A stretch of DNA of 45,626 bases from Bacillota bacterium. Lineage in GTDB: Bacteria > Bacillota_E > Symbiobacteriia > Symbiobacteriales > Symbiobacteriaceae. The stretch's first letter is position 1. The number at the start of each line of letters is the position of its first letter. This document shows, in pieces, positions 11,018 through 19,617 of the stretch. The position numbers and the translations under genes are program-made. The DNA lies in the NCBI GenBank assembly GCA_003242675.1, contig QGVE01000006.1:1-45626 (forward strand). The letters are read 5' to 3'. The notes below the pieces were generated by a model. It made no database searches, was not told the origin of the DNA, and was given only the letters and a program-made list of their open reading frames with translations.

Positions 11018-12085
11018 ATGTCCCACCGGCACGACCCCCTCGCGCGCCGCTCCGCCCGGCGCGAGTGGCGCCGGCGTGAGGCTCGGCGCAGGCGCTACGC
11101 CCGCAGACGGGCCCTGGCCTTGCTCGTCCTGATCGGCGTGCTGGTGGGGCTGGGCTTCGGCGTGCGCTGGGCCGTCATCCGCATCCGCCAGGCCCTGGCA
11201 CCTGAGCCCGACGCCCCGGCCGCGTCCGCGCCGGCAGCCCATGCGCCCGAGGCCCTTCCCTTTGCCCCCGCGGTTGTGCTGGAGGCCCCGGACCTCACCG
11301 GCGACGGCGAAGCCGAGCGGGTCGCGGTGTCCGCCCCCGACAGCGGCCGGATCCAGCTGGCCCTCGTCGCCGGGTGGGGGCGCGAGGCGCCGCTGCTGGG
11401 CCAGCCGGTCACCGCTCCGGAGGGCACGGTGTCCCTGATGGACCTGCCCCGGGCCCAGGACCTGCTGGTCTGGCGGGGATCCCTCCCCGCCGCGGGCGAA
11501 CCGCTGGAGGTCTCCGTTGGCGGGGAGATCGCCCTGGAGGCCCGGGGCGGGGAGCCCATCTTCCGGGCATGGGCCCTGGATCCCGAGCAGGGGCTGGTGC
11601 CGGCGGACTACTACGCGGCGCTGGCGCCGCTCACGCCCCCCGAGCCGACGGTGATCCTGGTCGACAAGGGGCTCAACGTGCTCTGGTACTACGAGGGCGG
11701 CGACCTGGTCCAGACCGCCCGCGTGTCCACCGGACGGCACATCGCCGGTCCCGACCCCTCGCCCGACAACTGGGAGGAGAACTGCCTGACCCCCGCGGGC
11801 CGGTTCACCGTCACCCTGAAGGTGCCGGGCATGCCCTACTTTAAGGAGGGAATCCCCGCCCTGGACCCCGCCAATCCCCTGGGCACCCGCTGGATCGGCT
11901 TCAGCGTCTTCGAGGGCGACGACGGGTCGCTCTGGGCCATTCACGGGACCAACGCCCCCGAGGCCCTGGGGCGGTGGAACTCGGACGGGTCCATCCTGAT
12001 GAGCAACGGCGAAGTGGAGCGGCTCTACGACCGGGTGGAGCTGGGCACGCCGATCCTCATCACCAACAGCCTGGAGGGGACGTAG
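11018..12085 (+). CDS. Membrane-anchored YkuD-fold protein with altered catalytic motif
   Basis: The 355 residues start with a strongly basic cytoplasmic segment (1-33, rich in Arg). One transmembrane helix (about 34-52) and an Ala/Pro linker follow, then a beta-rich region and a C-terminal L,D-transpeptidase (YkuD) domain from about 205. The domain keeps the HGTNAP motif (H309) and the trailing V-x-x-L-Y-D and G-T-P-I-L-I elements. Where active enzymes have S-H-G-C-I-R-M it reads S322-D323-G324-S325-I-L-M. The nucleophilic Cys is thus Ser (codon 11990-11992) and the preceding His is Asp. The ATG has GAGGAGG upstream. It may be a non-catalytic peptidoglycan-binding relative or a serine variant. 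Confidence 0.8.
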   Translation: MSHRHDPLARRSARREWRRREARRRRYARRRALALLVLIGVLVGLGFGVRWAVIRIRQALAPEPDAPAASAPAAHAPEALPFAPAVVLEAPDLTGDGEAERVAVSAPDSGRIQLALVAGWGREAPLLGQPVTAPEGTVSLMDLPRAQDLLVWRGSLPAAGEPLEVSVGGEIALEARGGEPIFRAWALDPEQGLVPADYYAALAPLTPPEPTVILVDKGLNVLWYYEGGDLVQTARVSTGRHIAGPDPSPDNWEENCLTPAGRFTVTLKVPGMPYFKEGIPALDPANPLGTRWIGFSVFEGDDGSLWAIHGTNAPEALGRWNSDGSILMSNGEVERLYDRVELGTPILITNSLEGT

Positions 12086-12166
12086 CCGCCTTTCGGGCGT
12101 CCCCGGGAGCCCCACAGGCACCCGACCCGGAAACGGAGCCGCGTGCCCCGGCCGGGAGAACGGAAC

Positions 12167-12198
12167 ACCGGCGACCGCCCTGCCGAGCGGTCGCCGGT
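12167..12198. terminator. Shared terminator between convergent genes
   Basis: A perfect 12-bp stem (ACCGGCGACCGC / GCGGTCGCCGGT) with an 8-nt loop lies between the convergent YkuD-like and DUF4349 genes. On the plus strand it runs into a short T-rich stretch (TTTCGGTTTCG). It probably serves both directions. Confidence 0.75.
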
Positions 12199-12209
12199 TT
12201 CGGTTTCGC

Positions 12210-13247
12210 TTACGGCGCCTCGGCTCCCGGGCCGCCCGCGTCCTCCCGTCCGCCGGCCGGCTCGCCGCCGCCCTCCGCCGGCGCCGTCGGGGCATTCGCC
12301 GCAGTCGCCGCCGGGCCGGGGCCTCCGCCGGTCGGCGGGCTGCGCCGCGCCCCCCGTCTGCGCGCGGCGAGCCAGATCAGGAGGGCGAGGATCCCGCCCA
12401 GCACGGTCAGGAAGAGCAGACCGGGGATCATGCCCGCGACGGCCACCAGAAGCCCTTCCGCCAACTCCAGGGTAGCGTTCCACGAGAAGAGGAAGCTGTC
12501 GCGCATCCGCTCGCCCAGGGTCTGCGGGTTGCGGGAAGGCTCCGGCGCCCCGGGCTCGTACAGGTTGACGCTGACGGTGCTGAAGGCCACCTGGTTGGCG
12601 AGGACGCTAAAGCGCCCCTTCAGCGACTCCAGTTCGGCCGTCACGCGGGCGATCTCCCGCTCCAGCTCGAGCATTTCGGAGATGGTGCCGCTCCGCTCGT
12701 ACAGCTTGTTCAGCTGGGCAAGATGGGCCTCGGCGGTCGCGATGCGCGCCTCCAGGTCCACGTACTGCTCGGTGACGTCGTCGGTCCACTGGCGCAGGCT
12801 GCGGACTTCGCCCAGCCCCCGGATGAGCTCCAGCAGCGAGCCGAATTGCCCGGCTGGCACCCGCAGCCGCATCGTCACGTTCCGGCCGTACTCCCGGGTG
12901 CCGCTCATCTCGCTCTCCTGGACGTAACCCCCCACCCGGGCCAGGGCGGCCTCGATCGCGCGCTGGGCCTCGTCCACGTCCCTGACGTGCAGCTCGACCT
13001 CCGCGTTTCGGACGATCTTCCGGTCCGTCACCGCGGCGCTGGCCTCGTCCACGGCGGCTTCCGCGGTGTCCCGGATGGTCAGGGCCCTGACCCCGGCGTC
13101 TGCCGCCGGCGCCCGGGCGGACGTCGGCGCCCCGCCGCTGGCGGCTTGACCCGAACCTTGCGGGGCCGCAACCTCCCCAGCGCCGCAGCCGCTGAGCACG
13201 AGGGACAGGACCACCAGGAGCGCGAGCCAGATCCTCTTCTTTCCCAT
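12210..13247 (-). CDS. DUF4349 lipoprotein
   Basis: The protein has 345 residues from the ATG at 13247 (site AGAGGGG 9 nt upstream). A lipoprotein signal ends in the lipobox LSGC with C21 as the modified residue. After an Ala-rich spacer, a DUF4349 domain (about 70-270) contains the typical RxAEVELHV strand, the GGYVQESE turn and a long coiled coil (about 170-215, DLEARIATAEAHLAQLNKLY). A C-terminal transmembrane helix at about 265-290 is followed by a basic, Pro/Gly-rich tail. It would thus be tethered at both ends. Function is unknown for the family. An in-frame ATG at 13277 would add 10 residues before the signal peptide. Confidence 0.85.
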   Translation of the reverse strand: MGKKRIWLALLVVLSLVLSGCGAGEVAAPQGSGQAASGGAPTSARAPAADAGVRALTIRDTAEAAVDEASAAVTDRKIVRNAEVELHVRDVDEAQRAIEAALARVGGYVQESEMSGTREYGRNVTMRLRVPAGQFGSLLELIRGLGEVRSLRQWTDDVTEQYVDLEARIATAEAHLAQLNKLYERSGTISEMLELEREIARVTAELESLKGRFSVLANQVAFSTVSVNLYEPGAPEPSRNPQTLGERMRDSFLFSWNATLELAEGLLVAVAGMIPGLLFLTVLGGILALLIWLAARRRGARRSPPTGGGPGPAATAANAPTAPAEGGGEPAGGREDAGGPGAEAP

Positions 13248-13318
13248 GGCGGGCAACCCCTCTCTGCGCTTGTGCATCTTGCCCTATAGACGGCGGCGGT
13301 GCGGCGCCGGTTTCCTGG

Positions 13319-14845
13319 CTACACCGGCGTCACGGGCCGCTTCTTCGCCGGCCAGTTCTGCTGTCTCGTCTCGTAGAAGGCGAATCGGGCCAGCAGCTCC
13401 TCCCGCACCCGCTCGAAGGGGATGAGCGCGTCGACGACCAGCTCCGACGCCAGCCGGTAGATGTCGATGTCCCGCCGGTACTCCTCCCGGAGCCGTTCGA
13501 CGTAGGCCGGCCGCTCCTCCGGAGGCAGCTCGGCGATCTTGTTGGCATAAACGGCGTTGACCGCCGCCTCGGGCCCCATCACGGCGATCGAGGCGGTGGG
13601 CAGGGCCAGGGTGCAGTCCGGGTCGAAGGCGGGGCCGGCCATGGCGTAGAGGCCGGCGCCGTACGCCTTGCGCACCACCAGGCAGATCTTCGGCACCGAG
13701 GCCTCGCTGACCGCGGCGATGAACTTCGCCCCGTGCCGGATGATGCCCTGCCGCTCCACCTTCGTGCCGATCATGAACCCCGGCACGTCGGCCAGGAACA
13801 GCAGCGGGATCTCGAAGGCGTCGCAGAGCCAGATGAAGCGGGCCGCCTTGTCGGCGGAGTCGACGAACAGCACGCCGCCCTTCACCCGGGGCTGGTTGGC
13901 CACGACCCCCACGACGCGGCCGCCGATGCGGGCAAGGCCGGTGATCAGCTCCGGGGCGAAGCGCTTCTTGATCTCGAACCACGAGCCCTCGTCGATGATC
14001 CGGTCGATCAGCTCGTACATGTCGAAGGGGGCGTTCTGATTGGCCGGGACGATCTCCTCCAGCGGCCGGCCGGGTTTGGGGTCCACCGGCGGGGCCGGCG
14101 CCGGCCGCTCCCCGGTGCGCTGCGGGAAGTAGCTGAGGTAGCGGCGGGCGAGCCGGATGGCCTCCTCCTCGGTCTCGCACAGCACATCGCCGCAGCCGGA
14201 GACGGCGGTGTGCATCTCCGCGCCGCCCATCTCCTCCAGCGTCACCTTCTCGCCGATCACCATCTCGGCCATGCGAGGCGAGCCCAGGTACATCGAGGCG
14301 TTGCCCCTGACCATGAAGACCACGTCGCAGAAGGCCGGGATGTAGGCGCCCCCGGCTGCGCTGGGGCCGAAGAGCAGGCAAACCTGCGGGACGAGGCCGC
14401 TCAGCCGCACCTGGTTGTAGAAGATGCGGCCGGCGTGGCGGCGGCCGGGGAACATCTGCACCTGGTCGGTGATGCGCGCCCCGGCGGAGTCCACCAGGTA
14501 GAAGATCGGAATGCGCAGCCGCTCGGCAGTCTCCTGGATCCGCAGGATCTTCTCCACCGTGCGGGCCCCCCACGAACCCGCCTTGACGGTGGAGTCGTTG
14601 GCCATGATCGCCACCGGGCGCCCGTCGATCCGCCCGAGCCCGGTGATCACGCCATCGGCCGGCAGGTCGGGGGCCTCGCAGTTGGCGAACAGGCCGTCCT
14701 CCACGAAGGAGCCCTCGTCCAGGAGCAGCCGGATCCGCTCCCGGGCGAACAGCTTCCCCTTCGCCCGCGCCTGCTCGTGGTACTTGGGCGCGCCCCCTTG
14801 CTTGATTTGCGCCTCCCGCGCCTTCAGCTCAGCGTCCAGACTCAT
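13319..14845 (-). CDS. Biotin-dependent acyl-CoA carboxylase, carboxyltransferase (beta) subunit
   Basis: This is the 508-residue carboxyltransferase that moves CO2 from carboxybiotin to an acyl-CoA. It has both crotonase-like halves: the N-half with YLVDSAGARI and GPSAAGGAYIPAF, and the C-half with ADVPGFMIG and KAYGAGLYAM. It resembles methylcrotonyl/geranyl-CoA carboxylase beta subunits and B. subtilis YngE more than the shorter AccD of fatty-acid synthesis. The ATG at 14845 has GAGAGG upstream. It is the last gene of the operon. A small biotinyl protein lies at 19618-19824, but no biotin carboxylase is in the window, so that partner must be encoded elsewhere. Confidence 0.9.
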   Translation of the reverse strand: MSLDAELKAREAQIKQGGAPKYHEQARAKGKLFARERIRLLLDEGSFVEDGLFANCEAPDLPADGVITGLGRIDGRPVAIMANDSTVKAGSWGARTVEKILRIQETAERLRIPIFYLVDSAGARITDQVQMFPGRRHAGRIFYNQVRLSGLVPQVCLLFGPSAAGGAYIPAFCDVVFMVRGNASMYLGSPRMAEMVIGEKVTLEEMGGAEMHTAVSGCGDVLCETEEEAIRLARRYLSYFPQRTGERPAPAPPVDPKPGRPLEEIVPANQNAPFDMYELIDRIIDEGSWFEIKKRFAPELITGLARIGGRVVGVVANQPRVKGGVLFVDSADKAARFIWLCDAFEIPLLFLADVPGFMIGTKVERQGIIRHGAKFIAAVSEASVPKICLVVRKAYGAGLYAMAGPAFDPDCTLALPTASIAVMGPEAAVNAVYANKIAELPPEERPAYVERLREEYRRDIDIYRLASELVVDALIPFERVREELLARFAFYETRQQNWPAKKRPVTPV

Positions 14846-14896
14846 CGGCCTCTCCCCCTCTGCCCGTTCTCCCCCGAAGTGGTGGCGCTCCCTGCC

Positions 14897-15862
14897 CTAC
14901 GGGAGCGCCCGCAAGGCCCGCTCGATGGCGCTGATCCCCTCTTCCTCGGCCGCCAGGGCCCGGTCCAGGCAGGCGGCCACTTCCCGTCGGCGCTCCGCCA
15001 GGTGCTCGCCCGGGTAGGGCGCCAGCTTCACCGCCTCCCCCAGCGCCTCCGCAGCCCGCCGGTAGGCCTCGGCGGCCCGGCCGAGCGTCTCCGCCTCCGG
15101 GTACTTGCCGGCCAGTTCCCTCAGATAGGCCGCGGCGTCGGTGCGGGCCGCGTGCAGCACGGCGAGGTTGTAGCTGTGGCCCCGCCCCGGCTCCGGACCG
15201 TGCAGCGGCAGCCCGGCAGTGGCGAGGGTGGTGCGCCAGTACTGGTAGGCCTTCCGGCCGTGCTGCAGCCACATGTCCCGGGAGGCCGGCGCCCAGAAGT
15301 GGTCGACGGCAAAGCGCAGCGAGGCCACCTCGGCCGCCCGCCGGTCGAAGTCAGGGCTCAGGTCCAGCAGGGTGATCACCTCTGCGCGGGTGAACGGCGC
15401 GTGGTCCGCCGGCGGCCAGCAGTCCACGTCCATCCACCGGGGCTCCGCCGGCGCCTCCGGCGTCAGGCAGGCCCAGCGGCCTCCCTCGACCCCCACCACC
15501 AGGCCGTACTCCCCGCAGCCCAGCAGGTCATAGACGATCGCGGGCCGGCCCCCCTCCACGGCCCGCGCCACCCGCTCGATCACCTCTTCCCGCACGCCGG
15601 CGTAGCCCGGATCCCCGGGGCGGGCGGCGACCCGCTTGAACCAGGCCCCCAGCCGCTCCCAGAGCGGGAAGACCTCGTGGAAGTTCAGCTCGTGCGGCGC
15701 AGAGGGCGAGATGACCAGGTCCAGCGTGAGGCGGAAGGCGTGGCCCGTCACGCCCATCAGGTATGCCGGCTCCAGCCTGCGCCCGGCGTGGGCCAGGAGC
15801 CCTCCCAGGGCGCCCACCAGGGTGACTCGGTGCTCCAGCATTGCGACATCCTGCAGCAGCAA
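14897..15862 (-). CDS. Unrecognised protein of the acyl-CoA operon (possible C39/BtrH-like fold)
   Basis: I do not recognise this 321-residue protein with confidence. The N-terminal 190 residues are mixed alpha/beta, with notable stretches YLMGVTGHAFRL, LLGCGEYGLVVGV and FTRAEVITLLDL. These recall the papain-like C39/BtrH-N fold, but no catalytic Cys-His pair stands out. The C-terminal part (about 210-320) is helical, with YNLAVLHAARTDAAAYL followed by Ala/Glu-rich helices. I place the start at a TTG at 15862 because GGAGG lies 7 nt upstream; an ATG at 15841 is the alternative. The 51-bp gap to the carboxyltransferase and the shared strand put it in the same operon. Confidence 0.6.
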   Translation of the reverse strand: MLLQDVAMLEHRVTLVGALGGLLAHAGRRLEPAYLMGVTGHAFRLTLDLVISPSAPHELNFHEVFPLWERLGAWFKRVAARPGDPGYAGVREEVIERVARAVEGGRPAIVYDLLGCGEYGLVVGVEGGRWACLTPEAPAEPRWMDVDCWPPADHAPFTRAEVITLLDLSPDFDRRAAEVASLRFAVDHFWAPASRDMWLQHGRKAYQYWRTTLATAGLPLHGPEPGRGHSYNLAVLHAARTDAAAYLRELAGKYPEAETLGRAAEAYRRAAEALGEAVKLAPYPGEHLAERRREVAACLDRALAAEEEGISAIERALRALP

Positions 15863-15988
15863 GTTGCTCCCTCCGGTTGTCCGTCTTCCTGTGCGAGCGC
15901 GTGCACTCTCTCCCGTGCGGCCGCTGCGCCAGTGCTGCGGGTTCATCGCCCGGGAGGTGCGGCCTCCCCGCCCCGTCCGGGGCGCCGG

Positions 15989-16759
15989 CTACTCGCCGCG
16001 GAACTCCGGCGGGCGCCGCTCGGCAAACGCCCGCAGCCCCTCCAGCCGGTCCCGGGTCGGGACGATGGAACGGTACTCCTGCCACTCGGCCGCCAGGGCG
16101 GCCGCGAGCCCGGGGGCGGCATCGAGGGCCCGCTTGGCCGCGCGCACGGCGAGCGGCGCCTGGCGCGCGATCTCCTCCGCCAGGGCCCGGGCGGCGGTGA
16201 GCAGCTGCTCCCGCCTGACCACCCGGTTCACCAGCCCCAGGGCCAGCGCCTCCTCCGCCGTGAGCCGGCGCGCGGTGAAGATCAGCTCCTTGGCCCGCGC
16301 CGGCCCGACCAGGGCCGCCAGCCGGGCGCAGCCGCCGGCGCCGGGGATGATGCCCCAGCCCACCTCCGTGAGCCCCATCTGCGCGTCGTTCGCGGCCAGG
16401 CGGATGTCGCAGGCCAGCGCAAGCTCCAGCCCGCCGCCGAACGCGGCGCCGTGGATGGCGGCGATCACCGGCATCGGCAGCTGGGCGATGCTGTCCACGG
16501 CCGTGCGGAGTGCCTGCACCGTCTCCAGCACGGCCGGCTCGTCCATCCCCTGCCGCTCCTTCAGGTCCGCGCCGCTGCAGAACGACCGGGCCGCGCCGCC
16601 ATGCACGACCACCGCCCGCACCGACCGGTCGACCGCCAGCAGGTGCGCCGCGGCCTGCAGGTCCCGGATCAGCGCGCGGGACAGCGCGTTGTGCCGCTCC
16701 GGGTTGTTCAGGGCCAGCCACGCGACGGGCCCCTCACGGGTCAGGATCACCTTCTCCAT
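15989..16759 (-). CDS. Enoyl-CoA hydratase, methylglutaconyl-CoA hydratase-like
   Basis: This crotonase-fold hydratase has 256 residues. The oxyanion-hole motifs are CSGADLKER (61-69) and HGAAFGGGLELALACD (103-118). The two catalytic glutamates are E132 (GLTEVGWGIIPGAGG) and E158 (AKELIFTAR). That AKELIF-x-AR signature is the one found in AUH/LiuC/YngF methylglutaconyl-CoA hydratases, and this fits the adjacent carboxylase subunit. The ATG at 16759 has GGAGGAGG 8 nt upstream. The 126-bp gap after this gene contains no feature I recognise. The exact substrate is inference. Confidence 0.87.
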   Translation of the reverse strand: MEKVILTREGPVAWLALNNPERHNALSRALIRDLQAAAHLLAVDRSVRAVVVHGGAARSFCSGADLKERQGMDEPAVLETVQALRTAVDSIAQLPMPVIAAIHGAAFGGGLELALACDIRLAANDAQMGLTEVGWGIIPGAGGCARLAALVGPARAKELIFTARRLTAEEALALGLVNRVVRREQLLTAARALAEEIARQAPLAVRAAKRALDAAPGLAAALAAEWQEYRSIVPTRDRLEGLRAFAERRPPEFRGE

Positions 16760-16827
16760 CCCCAAGCCTCCTCCCCCATGCCGGCCACGATGAGCCCGAC
16801 CGGGCCGGGCCCCCGGCCCAAGGCTCG

Positions 16828-17715
16828 CTAGCCGGGGGCGATCAGTCCGAACCCCCGGAACGCGCGCAGCGCCCCCAGGGTCGCCTCCACCCGGTGAGCC
16901 CCCTCCGCCGGCCAGCCGCCGTCCGGCTCCTGCAGCCCGGCCAGCCGCTCCAGGAGTTCCACCGCCAGGCCCAGGTGGCGCGCCTCCAGGCCCAGCTCGA
17001 CGAAGGTGGTGAGCCACAGGGTGAGCTCCCCGGCCGTCAGCGCCCGGCCCCTCAGCAGGCTGCGGAGCGCCTCCGCCCCCGGATCGACCGGTGCGCCCAC
17101 CGGCGGCCGGCTCCACAGCGCCGCCGCAAAGATGAGCGTGGGGCTGTCCGCCCGTTCCGGGCCGCCGTTCAGGGCGGCCCGCAGCCACCGAGCGCTGCGG
17201 ACGATGGGGTCCGGGTGCTCGGGCTCCATCACGAGCAGCGTGTATGCGGCCAGGGCGGTGACGTGCTCCGGCGAGGGCGCGCCGGCGGAGTGCCCCGGCT
17301 CCACCCAGGACCCATCCACCTGCTGGGACCGGCGCACGAACGACACGCCCCGCCCCGCCATCGGCGCGCCGGCCAGGGGCGGGATGTCCCGCAGCCAGAC
17401 CAGCAGGGTGCAGGTCGCCGCCACCGACGACGCTGCGGCCGTCTCCTGCGGGCCCGGCAGGGCGTCCGGTGCCTGATCCGGACCGACCGCGAGCTCCGGT
17501 GCAGCCCCGGCGCCGAGACCGGGGGCACCACGCCGGGAGACGGCGAGGGCCGGGAATCCGCCGTCCCGGTTCTGCACCCCTTCCAGGGCCTTCACCACCG
17601 ACCGGTCGGGCTCTTCCCGGCCGAGGATCCCTTCCAGCCGCGCGACGTCCACCGCGCTGCCGTGGGCCCGCACAAACGCCGCGGCCCGTGCCACGTCGAT
17701 CTGCGGAAGTGCCAC
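16828..17715 (-). CDS. Prenyltransferase/squalene-cyclase repeat (alpha/alpha-toroid) protein
   Basis: The 295 residues contain three QW-type repeats of the terpene-cyclase/prenyltransferase toroid: at 41-55 (ALEGVQNRDGGF), 124-137 (FVRRSQQVDGSW) and 252-268 (ERLAGLQEPDGGW). Helical pairs separate them. There is no signal peptide and no DxDD or other acid motif of active cyclases. The length is about half that of a squalene cyclase, so it may be a single-toroid binding or scaffold protein. The GTG start at 17715 is only 6 nt after the stop of the AtuA C-terminal-like gene, with GGAGGAG overlapping that stop, so translation is coupled. A role in handling isoprenoid acyl chains is my inference. 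Confidence 0.7.
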   Translation of the reverse strand: MALPQIDVARAAAFVRAHGSAVDVARLEGILGREEPDRSVVKALEGVQNRDGGFPALAVSRRGAPGLGAGAAPELAVGPDQAPDALPGPQETAAASSVAATCTLLVWLRDIPPLAGAPMAGRGVSFVRRSQQVDGSWVEPGHSAGAPSPEHVTALAAYTLLVMEPEHPDPIVRSARWLRAALNGGPERADSPTLIFAAALWSRPPVGAPVDPGAEALRSLLRGRALTAGELTLWLTTFVELGLEARHLGLAVELLERLAGLQEPDGGWPAEGAHRVEATLGALRAFRGFGLIAPG

Positions 17716-17721
17716 GAAGAA

Positions 17722-18045
17722 CTACTCCTCCACCGTGATCTCCATGCGCAGCAGGGCGGCGGCGAAGGTCTTGCCCAGGTTGTCGCTGCGCAGGGAGCGC
17801 GGCGCGCCGCCGCCCAGGGCGCCATGTACCACGAATTTCAACGCCTGGACGTTGGGCACCTCCCACCGCTCCACGGGCCCGCTGGCGACCGGACGGAAGT
17901 ACTCCGCGACCCGCTCGGCCGTCACGTGCTTGCGGATGATCTCCCAGGCCTCGTCGTCGTTGGCGAAGAGCGAGATGTCCGAGGCATCGCCCTTGTCGCC
18001 GGAGCGGGCGTGGCAGATGTCGATCAGGCGGATCCGCCTGGCCAC
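17722..18045 (-). CDS. AtuA C-terminal-like protein (ferredoxin-like fold)
   Basis: The 107-residue protein begins with the signature IDICHARSGDKGD and ends in VHGALGGG plus DNLGKTFAAALL. I know these motifs from the C-terminal domain of AtuA proteins of acyclic terpene utilisation. In longer AtuA proteins this domain is joined to the DUF1446 domain. Here it is a separate gene starting with GTG, 3 nt after the stop of the DUF1446 gene, with GAGGAGGTG as its ribosome binding site. The two products very probably form one complex. The biochemical activity of the family is not established. Confidence 0.82.
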   Translation of the reverse strand: MARRIRLIDICHARSGDKGDASDISLFANDDEAWEIIRKHVTAERVAEYFRPVASGPVERWEVPNVQALKFVVHGALGGGAPRSLRSDNLGKTFAAALLRMEITVEE

Positions 18046-18048
18046 CGG

Positions 18049-19416
18049 CTACACCTCCTCGACCGTGATCTGCACGTGCGGTTCGACCAGCTCCCGGGGG
18101 ATGAGCGTCGACCAGAGCCCCATCAGCTCCCGGGGCTGCGGCGTACCCGCGACCGCCGAGGCCGTGGGCGGGCCGGAGAGGAGCAGCGGCGGGAACTCCC
18201 GGGCCAGGATCTCGCAGTCCTGCTTGTTGCGGGTGCGGATCGCGATGCGCAGCCGGACCTCGTTGATCCGCTCCTCGTCCACCGGTTCGGGGGCCAGCGG
18301 TCCCCACAGGGAGTTGATGCCGATGTACTCCTCATGGATCTCCTCGGGCCGCACCCCGTGCATCTCCAGCCGCCTGCGGATGATCTCCGCCGCCCGCTTC
18401 GCCTTGCTGTAAGCCTTGGGCCAGCTGAACGAGATGTAGCCTTCCCCCATCCAGCCGTCGCTGTACCCCAGCAGGGCCTTCAAGGTCGGCGGCGCGGGCC
18501 GGCCCTTCGTGCCGCTGACCCTCACCCGGTTCTCGCCGACCTGCTCCAGCCGGGTGGTGGTCAGGTCGCAGATCACGTCGGGGGTGACGTAGCTGGTGGG
18601 GTCGTGGACTTCGTAGAGGAACTGCTCCTTCACGCCTTTCAGGTCGACCCGGCCGCCGGTGCCGGGGGCCTTGGTCAGGACGAAGGTGCCGTCCTCGCTC
18701 ACCTCGGCGATGGGGAAGCCGATCCGGTGCAGGTCCGGGATCTCCTCCCAGCCCACCTGGTAGTTGCCGCCGGTCACCTGGCCGGAGCACTCCATCAGGT
18801 GGCCCAGGACGATGCCCTGGGCCAGCCGGTCCCAGTCGTCCCGCGCCCAGCCGAACTCGTGGATCAGGGGGCCCAGGAACTGGGCGGTGTCGGTGGTGCG
18901 GCCGGTGATCACCACGTCCGCCCCGGTGGCCAGGGCGTCGGCGACGACGCCCGCGCCCAGGTAGACGGAGGCGAAGAGCACCCGGTCCCGCACGTCCTTC
19001 AGCGCCTGCCCCGTCTCCTTGTCGGCGAAGGTGACCCCCCGGGCCTCCAGCTCGTCCAGCCGGTCGTAGATGTCGTCGCCCGTGACGCAGGCGATCTTCA
19101 GCCGGATCCCCAGCTCCCGGGCCACCTGGGCCACCGCCCTGGCCGCGCCCCGGGGGTTGATGCCGCCGGCGTTGGTGATCAGCCGGATCCCCTTCTCCTT
19201 GGCGATGGGCAGCAGGTTGCGCATCATCGGAACCACGTCGCGGGTGTAGCCCCCCGAGGGGTCCCGGCGCCGGCCCTTCTCCAGGATGGCCAGGGTCAGC
19301 TCCGCCAGCGCGTCGAAAGCGATGTACTTCACGTCGCCGTACCGGGCGACGTCCAGCACCGGCAGGAGCGAGTCGCCGTAGAACCCCTGCCCGGCACCGA
19401 TGCGAACGGTGCGCAC
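18049..19416 (-). CDS. AtuA-family protein (DUF1446 domain)
   Basis: The 455-residue protein matches the DUF1446 domain of AtuA, named from the citronellol/geraniol (acyclic terpene) utilisation cluster of Pseudomonas. Typical stretches are IGAGQGFYGDS at the N-terminus, ITNAGGINP, CVTGDDI and GADVVITGRTTDTA. AtuA is required for terpene catabolism, but its reaction is unknown. I place the start at the GTG at 19416 (GGGAG 7 nt upstream). The open frame extends to 19464 with no better start. The 3-nt gap to the next gene shows coupling. A non-coding 200-bp gap separates it from the biotinyl gene. Confidence 0.85.
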   Translation of the reverse strand: MRTVRIGAGQGFYGDSLLPVLDVARYGDVKYIAFDALAELTLAILEKGRRRDPSGGYTRDVVPMMRNLLPIAKEKGIRLITNAGGINPRGAARAVAQVARELGIRLKIACVTGDDIYDRLDELEARGVTFADKETGQALKDVRDRVLFASVYLGAGVVADALATGADVVITGRTTDTAQFLGPLIHEFGWARDDWDRLAQGIVLGHLMECSGQVTGGNYQVGWEEIPDLHRIGFPIAEVSEDGTFVLTKAPGTGGRVDLKGVKEQFLYEVHDPTSYVTPDVICDLTTTRLEQVGENRVRVSGTKGRPAPPTLKALLGYSDGWMGEGYISFSWPKAYSKAKRAAEIIRRRLEMHGVRPEEIHEEYIGINSLWGPLAPEPVDEERINEVRLRIAIRTRNKQDCEILAREFPPLLLSGPPTASAVAGTPQPRELMGLWSTLIPRELVEPHVQITVEEV

Positions 19417-19617
19417 GCTATCTCCCCCTCTGCCTTTCGCCGTTGCGTTCCCCCGCGGCGCCACACGGGCCCGGAAGCCGCGCGGCGCATTCGGACCGGA
19501 CAGGTTGTGGTCCGGCCTCCGGGCCTCGCCGCTCGCGCAGGGCTGCAGCCCTTGCCCGGGCTCCGGGCCTGTCCGCCGCCCGCGCAGGGCGGCCGTGGCC
19601 GGTGGCCCGTGCCCGGG
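19417..19617 (-). repeat. Non-coding gap with a short imperfect direct repeat
   Basis: This 201-bp gap within the operon holds no plausible gene. It contains an imperfect direct repeat: copy A at 19517-19542 and copy B at 19561-19589, starting 44 bp apart. The copies share an identical CTCCGGGCCT start and an identical CGCGCAGGG end. Between them is the 12-bp palindrome GGGCTGCAGCCC. These could be RNA structures that set relative expression within the operon, but that is only a guess. Confidence 0.4.
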
